Below are positions 1-10,600 of a DNA stretch of 38,398 bases, piece after piece. Each line of letters opens with the position of its first letter. Within the stretch, counting starts at the first letter, position 1. Made by a program: the position numbers and the translations under genes. The notes below the pieces were generated by a model. It was not told the origin of the DNA. It did no database searches and was given only the letters and a program-made list of their open reading frames with translations. This DNA is from Aureobasidium sp. EXF-3400 (lineage: Eukaryota > Ascomycota > Dothideomycetes > Dothideales > Saccotheciaceae): NCBI GenBank assembly GCA_024195585.1, contig SWBL01000412.1:1-38398 (forward strand), read 5' to 3'.

Positions 1-179
1 GTGGTCACCCACCGTAGTACTAATCTGCCGTTCAACTGCTTATGTATGGCAGAGCGGACGGGATGCCCAGTTTTCAGCTGACTGTGGCCGTATGTACTAA
101 GTAAGTGATATTGTTTCAATCTATACAACATCATTATGTGGCTCTATGGTAAGCAATTGAGAGACGAATTATGGAGAGA
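1..179. other. 3' flank of the NLR gene, no gene seen
   Basis: This is the sequence beyond the stop codon of the minus-strand NLR. It is AT-richer than the coding sequence and no reading frame or RNA gene is recognisable. It probably holds the 3' UTR and polyadenylation region of the NLR, but I see no canonical AATAAA on the minus strand. Confidence 0.5.
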
Positions 180-3100
180 TCAATCTCCCTTCAGCTTTTG
201 CTGCTCAATGATCTCTTCCAAATAAGCGATAACCTCAGAATGACAGGACCGCTCTTGTTCCAGTCCCCGACCTTGAGCGCATGCAAGCGGTGTCCTTCCA
301 TGGCCATCAATGGCGCCAATCTTCGAACCGCCTTCGACTAGCAGTTTGGCGATGGCAAGGTGGCCGTTTTCGGCAGCATAGTGAAGTGCCGTTTCGCCAT
401 ATCTGTCCCGAGCTTGGACGTCGGCACCCAGCTCAAGGCAACGACTGACAACATTTTCGTAACCAGTCTCTGCGGCCCAGTGTAGTATCGTCTTCGAATG
501 TGCTTCGTCCTTCTGCAACACATGTTCCGAGTTGATACGCGGGATGATTTCCTCAGATTTATGGCGGTTATCCCTTGGCCCACGCAGCATACCTATGACT
601 GTGTGGGGAGAGACTTCGGCGCCATGATCCAGGAGCAACTGCATGATCACTATACTGTCTCCACTCAAAGCTGCATCAAGTGAAGTCCTGCGACATTCGC
701 ATCCTGTGTTGATTGCCGCGCCTTTCTCAATCAGAAAACGCACCAGATCCTCGTGTCCTCTCCAGACTGCTGCTTGCAGAGCCGTGCAATTGCCTCCCCC
801 ATGAGCATTTATGTCAGCTCCTTGATCAAGTAACTTTTTCACCAGTTGTTGGTGGCCTTGGAAACAAGCAGCTTGTAATGCATTACCGAAGTGACCGCCT
901 TTGGCATTTACGTCGGCGCCGAAAGCCAGCAGACAATCTGCCAGATCCATGTGATCCCCGATTATCGCTGCGTGAAGGGCGTTTCCGTAGGATGGGTAGG
1001 GTGAGTAGGGTGGGTACTTGGTCAGGGAGTCATGCTCGCCATAGGCAGCTGTGCCTTGTAGGTTGATGTTGGCTCCGCTTCGAACGAACAACTCTACGCT
1101 CTCTCGACGATCGCTGGATGGTTCTGCCTGAAGGTCACGGCCGTATAATTCCCCGGGAATATTAATGATGGCATGCCAATTGAGCAACAGCTTAGCAACA
1201 TCAACATGGCCACGCACTGACGCGCTGTAGAGAGCCGTGCCCATCCAGCCCCCTCTCTCATTGATATCAGCGCCTCCCTGCAGCAATGCTTCAACGACCT
1301 TGACATGACCACAATGGGCAGCTGTCTGGAGGCAAGTGCCGTATCGCACTACCCGTGTATTGGCGGGGACGCCTTTCGAGAGTAGCAGTTGGACCACGTC
1401 TTCAAACCCTAGAGCCGAAGCAGCGTGCAAGGCGACACTCGTAAGTAGATTGTCGATCGAATTTGGGCGTGCTTGTTCCCAAAGATTCTCTACTGATTCC
1501 TTCAATCCATGGAGGGATGCATACAAGAGTGGGTGAAATAGACCCGGCCGCAGTCCTAATTCCCAAAGCAAATGGCTAGTATAGAACAACCAGCACAACA
1601 CCAACGAGGGATTTGCTGGTTGCAGGAATTGCAAGACTAATTGTTGTAAAGCTGCGTCTGCTCCTTCAGCAGATCTGACGAACATGGTCCAATACTGTGA
1701 AGCATAACGAAAGAATGGAAACATCGCAATCAGTTTAGGAATGGAAGTTCGATTTTCGCTTCCATGCTGGCCGACCTGAGACAAGTACATCAGGCAGATC
1801 GTCGCAAGATGCACCATTGAATTCGACTCTTGGAGAGATGTATGATATGGCTCTTCTTTGCAATTATGGATAAGATACTCCTTGACGGAAAAATGAGCCA
1901 GCCAGAGTTCATTGGTGCTCTTGCGCGCTTTGCCTCTGAAGACACATCGAAACCACTTTTTAGGTGCGCCTGGTGGAGGCCATTGACAGATGTCAGTATT
2001 GCTGTCAATATCATTGTCGGTGTCGGTGTTGGTGTCGTTGTCGTTGTCGCTATCGCTGTCGTCATCACTGTCGCTGTTATCGCCATACTTTGATACCGTC
2101 ATATCGCGAGATTCAACTAGGCCGGGACAGAGCCGAATTAAGTCTGTGGCTTCTGGTAATCGATTTGTCTCATTGAAGCAAGGCTCTTCTTTAAGGCGAA
2201 TCGCAATAGCATCTACTACTTCTTCTTGCCGAAGAGGCCGTTCAGACCAAGCCATCAGCATTAGCATAGTACATGCTTGTTCTCGATGCATCTTTGGTAT
2301 TTTGTCGAGGATCCGATCGTATGTCTTGAATAGGTCCTCAGGGAGCGTCTGCAATGTTTCGTGTAACGCAGAATAGTTGATACAATCTTTCAACTTTTCG
2401 ATTTGCAACACCGCCCATTTGAACCTGCTTCATCTTAGTTCTTGGAGTGTGGTTACAAGTATCTTGACTCACATTCCACCGGCTTTCTTCGCTAATGTAG
2501 TCTCAATCTCTTCCTGAACTTCGGGACGATTTCTCCATCTTCGGAGGTCTTTATCATGCGTCACAACGTGTCGGATGTAAGCGGCTATATCTCTGTCGAC
2601 ATCACTCTTTTGGAGTGAAACCATTTTGTCGGCTTGCAAGAATGATGTGATGGTGTTATCGATGTCTGCCTCCTTGCGAGACGTGACGAGGAATTGAGCT
2701 TCAGTATGGGAGACTTCGATCCAATCTAGCAGTTCCCGTCGACTTTCTGATTCGTCCAGAGCATCTAGCACGATGCTGACATCATGCGTTTGCCTCAGCA
2801 TTTCACTAAAAGTCGACTTGAGTAGATTCAGAGATGGCTGCCTGTGTCCGTCTTCGCAATAGGTCCAGAGTTTGTCGAGATGGTGCTGTATGCCGGCTCG
2901 CTTGCGGTACAATTGGCCCATGAGGGAACGGATCAGCTTCTCAAGATCAAATTTCGTCCTGAAATCGAAGAAAAAATACAGCAATGCGCGAAGGCTAGTC
3001 TTGTCCTGCTCGAGAGCTTCGATGATTGTGGAAACGAGGATGGTCTTGCCACAACCAGGTATTCCATGGAGCCAAAGGAATCCAGAAGATTGAGACTTCC

Positions 3101-4382
3101 ACTCCGCAAATGTGTCGCCGTCTACAAACCATCGTCCGGTACCTGGATGTCGTTCTTTGTGTGCTTGAGTATAGGCTTCTGAAGGATCTAGGTTTGAGAT
3201 CCATTTCACAATATTATCTTGTTTTCTGTCAAGAGATCGGTTATGGAGTTTTTCCTCGATTTCCTTGGCAATCTCGTGAATCTTGGAAACATCTTGCTGA
3301 ACTAGTACGACTTGTCAGGTTTCAATTGTCTTTGATGAGCTTCAAGGACTGACTATTCTTCAACAAGCGTGCGGCTTTTTCCTCGACCTCAACTGCCGCT
3401 GGGGAGATAAAACTCAACAGATCCTTCGTGTATGCTGCTGCAGCAACAGCCGCATATGCTTGCCATTGATCGTTCTTGTGTGAGTCCGAATAATCGCAAA
3501 TGCCTCGAATTACTAGGCAAGGAAAGCCATCCATCAAGCCTGCAGCCTCCATTTCGAAACACATGGCTCCGTGCTCTTGGCCCAGACGATCCCTCGTAGC
3601 GGCATTCTTGATTACTTGGTTGCTTGAGGCAATCGTGCCGTAGTGTACCAAAGGGACAGTCGTCTGTCGAGCCTCGCGAGTGACAATACGAGAAGAGTCG
3701 CAGTCTGCGCAAGTCTTACTCCCACCGACGTGACTATAGTCCGCCTCAAACAGCCTGTCTTGCTCTGTTCCCATGTAAGTAAACTGCTTACGGGCTTTTG
3801 GAAATTTGGCAGCCGCGTCCTGGATGTATTGTGGAAATTTTTCAGGCTCCAAAAAATATTCCGCTTGTATGTTTGCGAGCGCAGACAACAAGATGGCAGG
3901 TGGTTGATTGAGTGAACCAGTCCGCACGAAACCCTTGTCTGTAGCTTTCCCCAGATCAAATTGTACAACACCGCCTATGAATGTTAGCAGGGCTCCAAGT
4001 CAGTCCGCAGCCGACACTTACCGTTGACTTTCTGCGGTTGACTGACTACCACGTCGCCTAAGCGTATGTCGTGTTCGTCGCTCGGTATACCACCTCCTAT
4101 GCCTACCATAAGGCCGAAACGAATATCAGGAAAATCAGCGAGCATGCGAGTAGCCACCACGGCAGCCGCAGTCACGCCTGTCTTGCCGGCGGGCAAAGAA
4201 GTGATGACCACTTGATGACCTCCGATACGGCCTAAAGTGTAGATGTTCGTGTCGCCAGGATGAGAAGGGACGGGCAAGTCGTACTTTTGATCTAGCATCG
4301 CTTTGGCGGCTGCCATCTCAACTGGGAGGGCACAAACCCAACCCACAGTGAACTTGACATTTTCTGGTTGAGAGGTGTTCAT
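180..4382 (-). CDS. NLR-type STAND protein: PNP_UDP - NACHT - ankyrin repeats
   Basis: Four exons on the minus strand: 4382-4022, 3974-3354, 3301-2473 and 2424-180. The introns are 47, 52 and 48 nt. They join in frame to 1351 aa. Residues ~10-320 form a nucleoside phosphorylase-like (PNP_UDP) domain, with VGIGGGIP at 93-100, FEMEAAG at 260-266 and RGICDYSDSHKND at 277-289. A NACHT NTPase follows, with Walker A GIPGCGKT at 407-414 and Walker B IVLDALDE at 504-511. After it comes a winged-helix region ending in AHFSVKEYL. About ten ankyrin repeats fill residues ~925-1345. This architecture is a known class of fungal NLR, linked by analogy to non-self recognition and programmed cell death. The ligand is unknown. 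Intron 2 has an unusual donor (GTCAGT) but a good branch site (CTGAC) and a TACTAG acceptor. An acceptor 9 nt upstream would also keep the frame. No break is seen, so the gene looks intact. Confidence 0.93.
984..1016 (-). repeat. Pro/Tyr-rich insertion within the ankyrin array
   Basis: Eleven codons encode YPPYSPYPSYG, inside a longer non-ankyrin loop between two ankyrin repeats of the NLR. On the plus strand it appears as short direct repeats of GGGTAGG/GAGTAGGG type. It looks like local slippage expansion that lengthened a loop between repeats. Confidence 0.6.
1992..2081 (-). repeat. Asp/Asn/Ser/Thr microsatellite-coded tract in the NLR
   Basis: Thirty consecutive codons encode only D, N, S, T and one I (14 are Asp). 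They are residues 719-748 of the NLR. On the plus strand the tract reads as degenerate GTCGTT/GTCGGT/GTCGCT units. It lies between the motif LCPGLVESRD and the strand LWLAHFSVKEYL, so it sits in a loop of the winged-helix region rather than between domains. Repeat structure of this kind changes length easily by replication slippage. Confidence 0.85.
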
Positions 4383-5348
4383 GTTCAGGATGATAAGATA
4401 GTAACGGCCGGGATGAAATGGGCAGAAGGACAGAATGTGAGGGCGTAGTGCCTAATAAGCAAAGGGCCATGCTCAGCCTTGTCGTGTCGAGGGACGGCTG
4501 ACGGGGCTGAAAATCAGGCCTGACTGGTTAGGTGCATTGTGGCTTGCATATCGATTGAATGTATTGACAGCGATAGGTGCGGAAAAGTCAGAGAGTAGCG
4601 CCTCGAAGTTGTCTGGCGCATCCTCTCCCATGCATATATGAGAGCTGTGGTCTTAGAACAGCTATGGGAGGGTGGCTGAGGGGAAACGCCATCGTCGCGA
4701 CCGAAAACTTGCAGCGTGTTGATTCTCATTCGCAGATGCGCAAACACGATCTGAAAGAACACTAACGTGAATCAAGGAAACTCGAGTTAGGTAGGGAACC
4801 GGGATTCATACAGGATGTTTTCACAGCCGTTAGAAAGCGCACATATCAGTGCAAGGATTACAACGAATCGCAGATGTTACCGAGGTTAAGATAGGCAGTC
4901 TGTAAGCTGCACACTATTCGACGGACGCAGACACACCCTGTGCAGGACGGCGGTGGGAAGGAGCGATGGTCGTTGTGGTAGTTAGATAAACACGAAGGGT
5001 ACGATGGGTCAATGTTGGGTACGTGATCTGAATGATAGCATTGGTGATAGTGTTGCTGTCAACTGGGTAGTTGGATCCAATTCCTCCGAAGGCAACCACC
5101 AGCGCGTGCCAAGCCTTGTGCCCACATCGTTACCTACCCAGGCTTACCGGTTGCCAACTCTCTCCATCACAACAGCATCAACATATTTTGCTTGCTATTT
5201 GTCACGAGCAGTCTCTGCGTGATGCGGCAGACACTTGAGATCATATATCAGAACTTACAATGGCGATCTTGATGACGGTCCTAAAATTTTGTTTATCATA
5301 ATCTAACACAGCGCTGTCTCGAGACAATTCGGTTTGATGAGAGCACCA
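4383..5348. promoter_or_regulatory. Intergenic region: NLR promoter and MFS 3' flank
   Basis: These 966 bases separate two minus-strand genes. The part next to 4383 must carry the NLR promoter. A TATA-like palindrome CATATATG lies at 4633-4640, about 250 bases upstream of the NLR start. The part near 5348 should hold the MFS 3' UTR. A short minus-strand open frame ending near 4914 lacks an ATG, and I do not call it a gene. Confidence 0.5.
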
Positions 5349-6973
5349 TCACTCCGTCCTCTTGATCTTATTGGGCAATCCATACCAACAACCCACCATA
5401 ATAACAAACAACCCGATACAGATAGGATGCAAGACAAAAGTACCCACAGCCTGTGCCAGCAATCCTGTCAAGAAAGGAGCGACCGCACCACCACTACTAC
5501 CCGCACTGGACACAAAACTTAGCGCTGTCATCTGTACATCCCTATCCATCAACCTCGTGAAGATGGTCGTGGCACATGGATAGACGGGTCCGAGCAGCAA
5601 ACCCAGAAGTGACACAGCAACGGCCTCGCCTACAATGTTAGGGATGAGCCAGACCAAAAGCTGGAAAGCGATAGACAAGATGGTGAGGATATAGACGAAG
5701 CGCTTCTCGCCAATTCTGGGAGCGAGATGGGACAGCACGAATCTGCCTAGAGTGATGCCGCCCCAGAATCCAGCAGTAACATAACCGACCTTTTTCGGGT
5801 CACCTCCGCGAGCTTCAATGAGGAAAGAGATGACCCAGCCAGATGTGCTGACTTCAGATCCTTGGTAGGAAAAGATGAACAAGGCGGCGAATACAGTAAC
5901 TTTGCTGTGGAGAGCTCGCTTCATCATCTGCAGCTTGGTTGGCTGTATTTCACCAGCACGTCGTGGTATGCGATTGCTCAGCTTCAGGCTCGATGGTTCC
6001 TTCTCGTAATCGTGGAAAGCCCAGCCGGTGAAGAAGAAGCAAACCACACGGAGCGCAAGCGTGATTGTGTAGAAACGCGACCATAAGATTCCTTTCGAGA
6101 CAAGCGCGGTGGCCACGATAGGACCAACTACACCTCCAAGGCCATAGCTGCCATGTGAGGCACCAAGAATGACAGTGGAATTTGCAAGATTAGCGCAGAA
6201 AACATTGTTCAATGCAAGATTCAGAGCCGCGCCCAAGCCAAGAAGAAGGAAGCTTACAAGGAGTCAGTATTCTGTCTTGATCATCTCGTACAGTGGAACG
6301 AGATGACTTACGCAATGACAACCACCGGAAAAGGAGGCGTGCAAACCATGATCACATATCCGGAGATCAGCATGGCCTCTGAGAGCATGCACGCTTTCGC
6401 TCGACCCAGTTTCTCTAATGTGAGATCGGTGAAGAAGGCCGCAGTGATGAAGCCGATGGCATTTGTGATGAAGATCAACGAGACAACTGCGTAGCCGATA
6501 TGGTAATGCTTCTCCATGTAAGGGATCAAGGCACCAGCAGCTGATTTCCATATTAGTCTTGATCTTCGAATGCCTCGAGATGATTCCGGCAATTGAGCTA
6601 ACTCACAAGCATCATTCAAGCCATTTCCAAAGTAGACTGTGCAAGCGGCAAGAACGCGATATTTATTCATGGACGGAAAGCTCCAGCTCGGAACCACCTC
6701 AGCTGCTTGGCTAGGTGAAGGCGGTCGACTCATCTCGAGTTCGCTAGGTGTCCTTGTAGTCGTTGTTGGCACTTTTCCAGGTGCTTGTGCAGCAGCAGCA
6801 GCGGTGGTGCCATTGGAATACTGTGATTGCTGGGTTTGTACCAGCTGGATATAATCCTGAAGTTCAATAGCGGACTGGCGTTCTGCTGGCTCCTTCCTTT
6901 TCGCAGCGGGCGGCGATGTCAATTTGGGGGAGCTGGTCAGCTCAAGAGCAGCTCCGAATGTGTAGGCCGACAT
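5349..6973 (-). CDS. MFS transporter, BSC6-like
   Basis: Three exons (6973-6607, 6540-6312, 6252-5349) with introns of 66 and 59 nt join in frame to 499 aa. Donors are GTGAGT and GTAAGT. The first ~105 residues are hydrophilic, with Ala, Thr, Ser and Pro runs, and are likely cytosolic. The membrane part begins near YRVLAACTVYFGNGLNDA (~105-122). It continues through hydrophobic segments with the charged loop EKLGRAKA, the motif GASHGSYGLGG near the fifth helix, a basic central loop (~residues 280-310) and a second set of helices ending in VIMVGCWYGL. This is the usual 12-helix major facilitator fold. The sequence resembles fungal proteins annotated as BSC6-like, whose substrate is unknown. 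It would be a plasma- or vacuolar-membrane carrier. It is separate from the NLR and no operon-like logic applies. Confidence 0.88.
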
Positions 6974-7697
6974 GATGGAGAATAGTCAAGAACAAGCTGC
7001 CTTGAAGGCGAGGGGCATCCGTGAGTCTTTTCAAGTGCTGCCATGTATCACATGAAAAGAAAAGAATCAACAAAAGAGCTTACAAATATGCTTGTTAGGG
7101 CAACTACGACCCTGGCAGATACATAGTTCATCGGTGCTTGGACTTCGCAAGCAAAGCAACGTTGAAACCTGGAGGCCATTAACCAAACACGTACAAGCAT
7201 TTATTACTCATACACAGATACATGGCACCGTCCGCGATTGCGGTTGGTGAAGCAAAGCAAGAAGTCGTTGAGTTACCGTATATGCTTCGGAGCCGCTGCC
7301 CCAATGGAGGAACCCCGCACTGAGACCTCTGGAAAGCTGTTTCCGTGAACAGCTTCAGGAAGGTACAGCGAGTTCGGAGTATCGTTAAAGCAGGCAACGT
7401 ACATGTGACTGAAAGGTCTCCAGTTGCTGACACACACTCGCCTTGCATTAACAGTCATGGTCTGGTGACCGAGGAAAAATGATGAAAGCATTGAGTACAT
7501 ACGAGCCCATTAAGCTGCGAGTGGAAGCAAGAAACGCAAGCTGAACGAATTGCTGACTGCAATAGAGAAGAAGATCTATATGTTACATGTCACTCGAATC
7601 GTGAATAAGACAAATATGACCATGTCCAGCATGACGGAAGAATACAGCACCAAACTCTCAAAAGCGTTCAAAAAGCTGGTACAGAATCATATGTACC
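6974..7697. promoter_or_regulatory. Intergenic region: MFS promoter and FNIP 3' flank
   Basis: These 724 bases lie between the MFS start and the stop of the FNIP gene, both on the minus strand. Small open frames occur in several phases but none has a convincing start, composition or family match. A minus-strand GTAAGC near 7084 could be the donor of a 5' UTR intron of the MFS gene, but the sequence alone cannot show it. I see no RNA gene. Confidence 0.45.
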
Positions 7698-10600
7698 TCA
7701 AGCATCTCCATACATCCACTTGGAAATACTCTGCCGAAGAATAGAGGGCTCGGGCGTGGAGATCGCACTTCTGGCAAAGCTGAACAACCCGCCAGAAGAA
7801 GTATTGTTCGGTGTGTACTTGTCTAAAGCCACAGCACTGACAAGGCCTTCAAGCGCATCTTCAATGATCTTCTTGCTCTCGTATTGTAGCTCAGTAAGAC
7901 CTGATCCGCTGATGGAGCCAGAACGACTGGGTGCACGGCTGTGCACAGAGTTGGTTCGAGAGTGAACGCGTGAACGCGTCTCGCTGGTAGCGAGCATTTG
8001 TTGCAAGAGAGTGACCACTGCAGGATCAGGCTTACTGATCGTCTCTTCATCGAATTTTTCCGCGAGAGTCTGGCATTCTACGACTGCTGCTGCTTTGTCG
8101 CGTCGTTTCTCAACGAAACTAGTCGGGAGGTCGTTCACGCCCTGTTCATCAGGCTTGTTGGTGGAAACTTCCTTCCAGCCACTGATTTTGCCTTCCTTGT
8201 TGTGGATGGGCACTCTCTTGGTAGCAGTCACCAATGCCGGTGCTTCCTTAGCAGGGAAGCTGTTGGTCTTGCGGTGGTCGATGAACGCAGACAGGTCTTC
8301 ACCAACAACAATAGTGGTGCTTGGACGGTGGTCAAGAAGCGCAGACTGATCCTTGACCATCATAGGTGAGTCAACTCGACCTCCGTTAGTGCGCGAGGAT
8401 TGAGAACCGGGCGAATGAGCCTCCGTTCCATTCGCGTTTCCGGACAGGACGTCCCCAAGAGCATCAATCGAATGACGGCCCGCGACATGGTTGTTGAGTT
8501 CACTCTCTCCTCCGTTTGGAAGATCAGTCTTGACAATCCTCTGGTCGCGGAAGCCAGTTTTCTGTCCGTTGTCATTTCGTTTGTATGTGCGTTTGATCGA
8601 ATCCATGTCGTCTGACTTGATGACCTTAATCTGGCTGTCCTGATCAGATCCGCTTCCGTTGGATGAGCATGTTGACTGCCTTCGTCCATGTCCAGAAGCG
8701 GCGTGTCTCGGCAGAGTGGGTGAATCATCAGGCACGATCAACTTGTATCGAACGCGTCTACGAAGAGTCAATTTCTTGACCGTCATGGCCTCGGCATCCA
8801 TCATAACAGTAGAGCAGACGTCAATCCATGTTTCCTGACTGAAGACTTTGAGATTCTCTGATGGCTCGACCATGGGCGATGGCTCAGCTCGCATTGCGCA
8901 TTTGATTTCGCCGACAAGCTCAGCGTAAGGTCTGGTAGCTTGCAAAGCAAAATCTGGATGAAATTTGCCGAGATATCCAGCGATTCTGTCATAACGGGCG
9001 AGCCCTTGAGATTCATGAGTTTTCTTCTCTTCGCTAATTTCCTGTGCGACAGCTTTGTGAAGAGGGAAATGGCCCCTACCACCTGGAACTTTGAATCTAG
9101 ACACTTTGGGTGAGACACTGCGGGTGGTACTAGGCGAAGATGAACATCCTGGAAAGTCAACATCAACGATGCCCTCATCCTGATTGTAGGTATAGGCAAT
9201 CCCAGCATAATCGGAGGCTGGCGGGTCGAACTGCAAAGCGGAGGTCCTATGTGCCATGGTGATTGGTGACACATGTGATGTATTCTTCTTTCTTCTCGAA
9301 GACTGTTGGCTGTGGTCGGACTCCTCTGTAACATGAGCCTCTTCGACCATACGCACTAGCTTGTTGGAACTTTGCCGGGCCGCAAAGCTTTTGCTGGTCT
9401 TCAAGATGCTTGCAGGCTGCTCGCGCTGGCCGCTGCTGGCGAAGCTATCACTTCTCTCGGTCAAAGAGGATTCACGACGAGGCCTGAGGCTCCAGGTACT
9501 ACTTCGGAAACTGTTCCACAGACTCGTATTGTCGGTGCTGCCGTTGCTTGTAGTCGTGCTACCTGCGCGTTGTAGATGTCGCATCAGATCTCCCTGAGCG
9601 TTCAGACTACTGCTAGGACGTGTCTCTGGGGAGCCTGAGGGTGTATTGCGGCTCGACGTTGGCGCACTGATTGGCACAGCCATGGTTGCCTTAGCCAATA
9701 TATCGATCTTACCCGAAGTATTGACGATGCTAGATTTTCGTGTAGATGATGCTGGGTTGTTCACTGATAGTGATTTGGCTGGTGAAGTGCTAGGAGAGAC
9801 ATGGACCAGCGGCTCGAAGATGGTCGGGGTACGAGGAGCCTCATTTGCTTCATGTCCATTTGTCTGAGCTCTAGCGCTGTCAATGGTCAGGTTGTGATTC
9901 GGAGCATGCTCTGCGCTCTTCAAGCCCTGCGTAAGTGCAGAAACTGATTTGTTTGAAGACGTCAGACTGCTTGAAGAGACCCGCCGTAGACCTTCAAACT
10001 GTGTTTCCGATGCCGGACAAGGGAATAGTTTCGCAAAGATGAACAAAAGATTCCGAGCCTTGTTCTGGTCGATGCTCACGATCACAGTGCGATTCTGAGC
10101 CGCATCGAAGGTTGTTTGGGTCTTCTGGCGTTCTTCCCGTAAACGGGCGTGATGTTGTGGAGGAGCGAAGATATTAAGCCAGCCTAGATCCACACTCAAG
10201 GCTGCTGTTAAGGCGGCTTGCAAAAAGTTGATTTTGTGCAAGTTGAAGAAGCCTCTTTTGGAGTCGGCATCTTGAGAGACACGGGTGTAATCTCGCAACT
10301 CATCTCGCCAGATACTCCAATCGCGTTGTGGTCCGGCCTGTAGCACCTGGTAGCTGCGCGAGATGCGATCCACGACCGCCGAGGACATCTCGATGACTTG
10401 TGGAGTGTGTTCAAATGCGCTTGGCTCGAGTTTGACCAGACGAGGAACGGCAGGAGAAATAGCAGTCTTGGAGCGTGCAAGGGCCTCGGCCTTCGCACGC
10501 AGCCTTTGCTGAATCTGCATCAGAGCCGTGGTTCTGAGAGCGTCCAGAGCTCTAGCGTATATGTGCCAGTCTTTGAGGATGGTCTGCATAGGGTCGGCCT

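Noticed and set aside
180..1600. Possible near-identical ankyrin repeats under concerted evolution, as in some fungal incompatibility genes
   Set aside because: The repeats in this NLR are clearly diverged from one another at both protein and DNA level.
4914..5099. Minus-strand open frame of about 61 codons between the NLR and MFS genes
   Set aside because: It has no ATG, a stop lies just upstream, and I could not join it to another exon with good splice sites. It might be a gene remnant, but the evidence is too thin.
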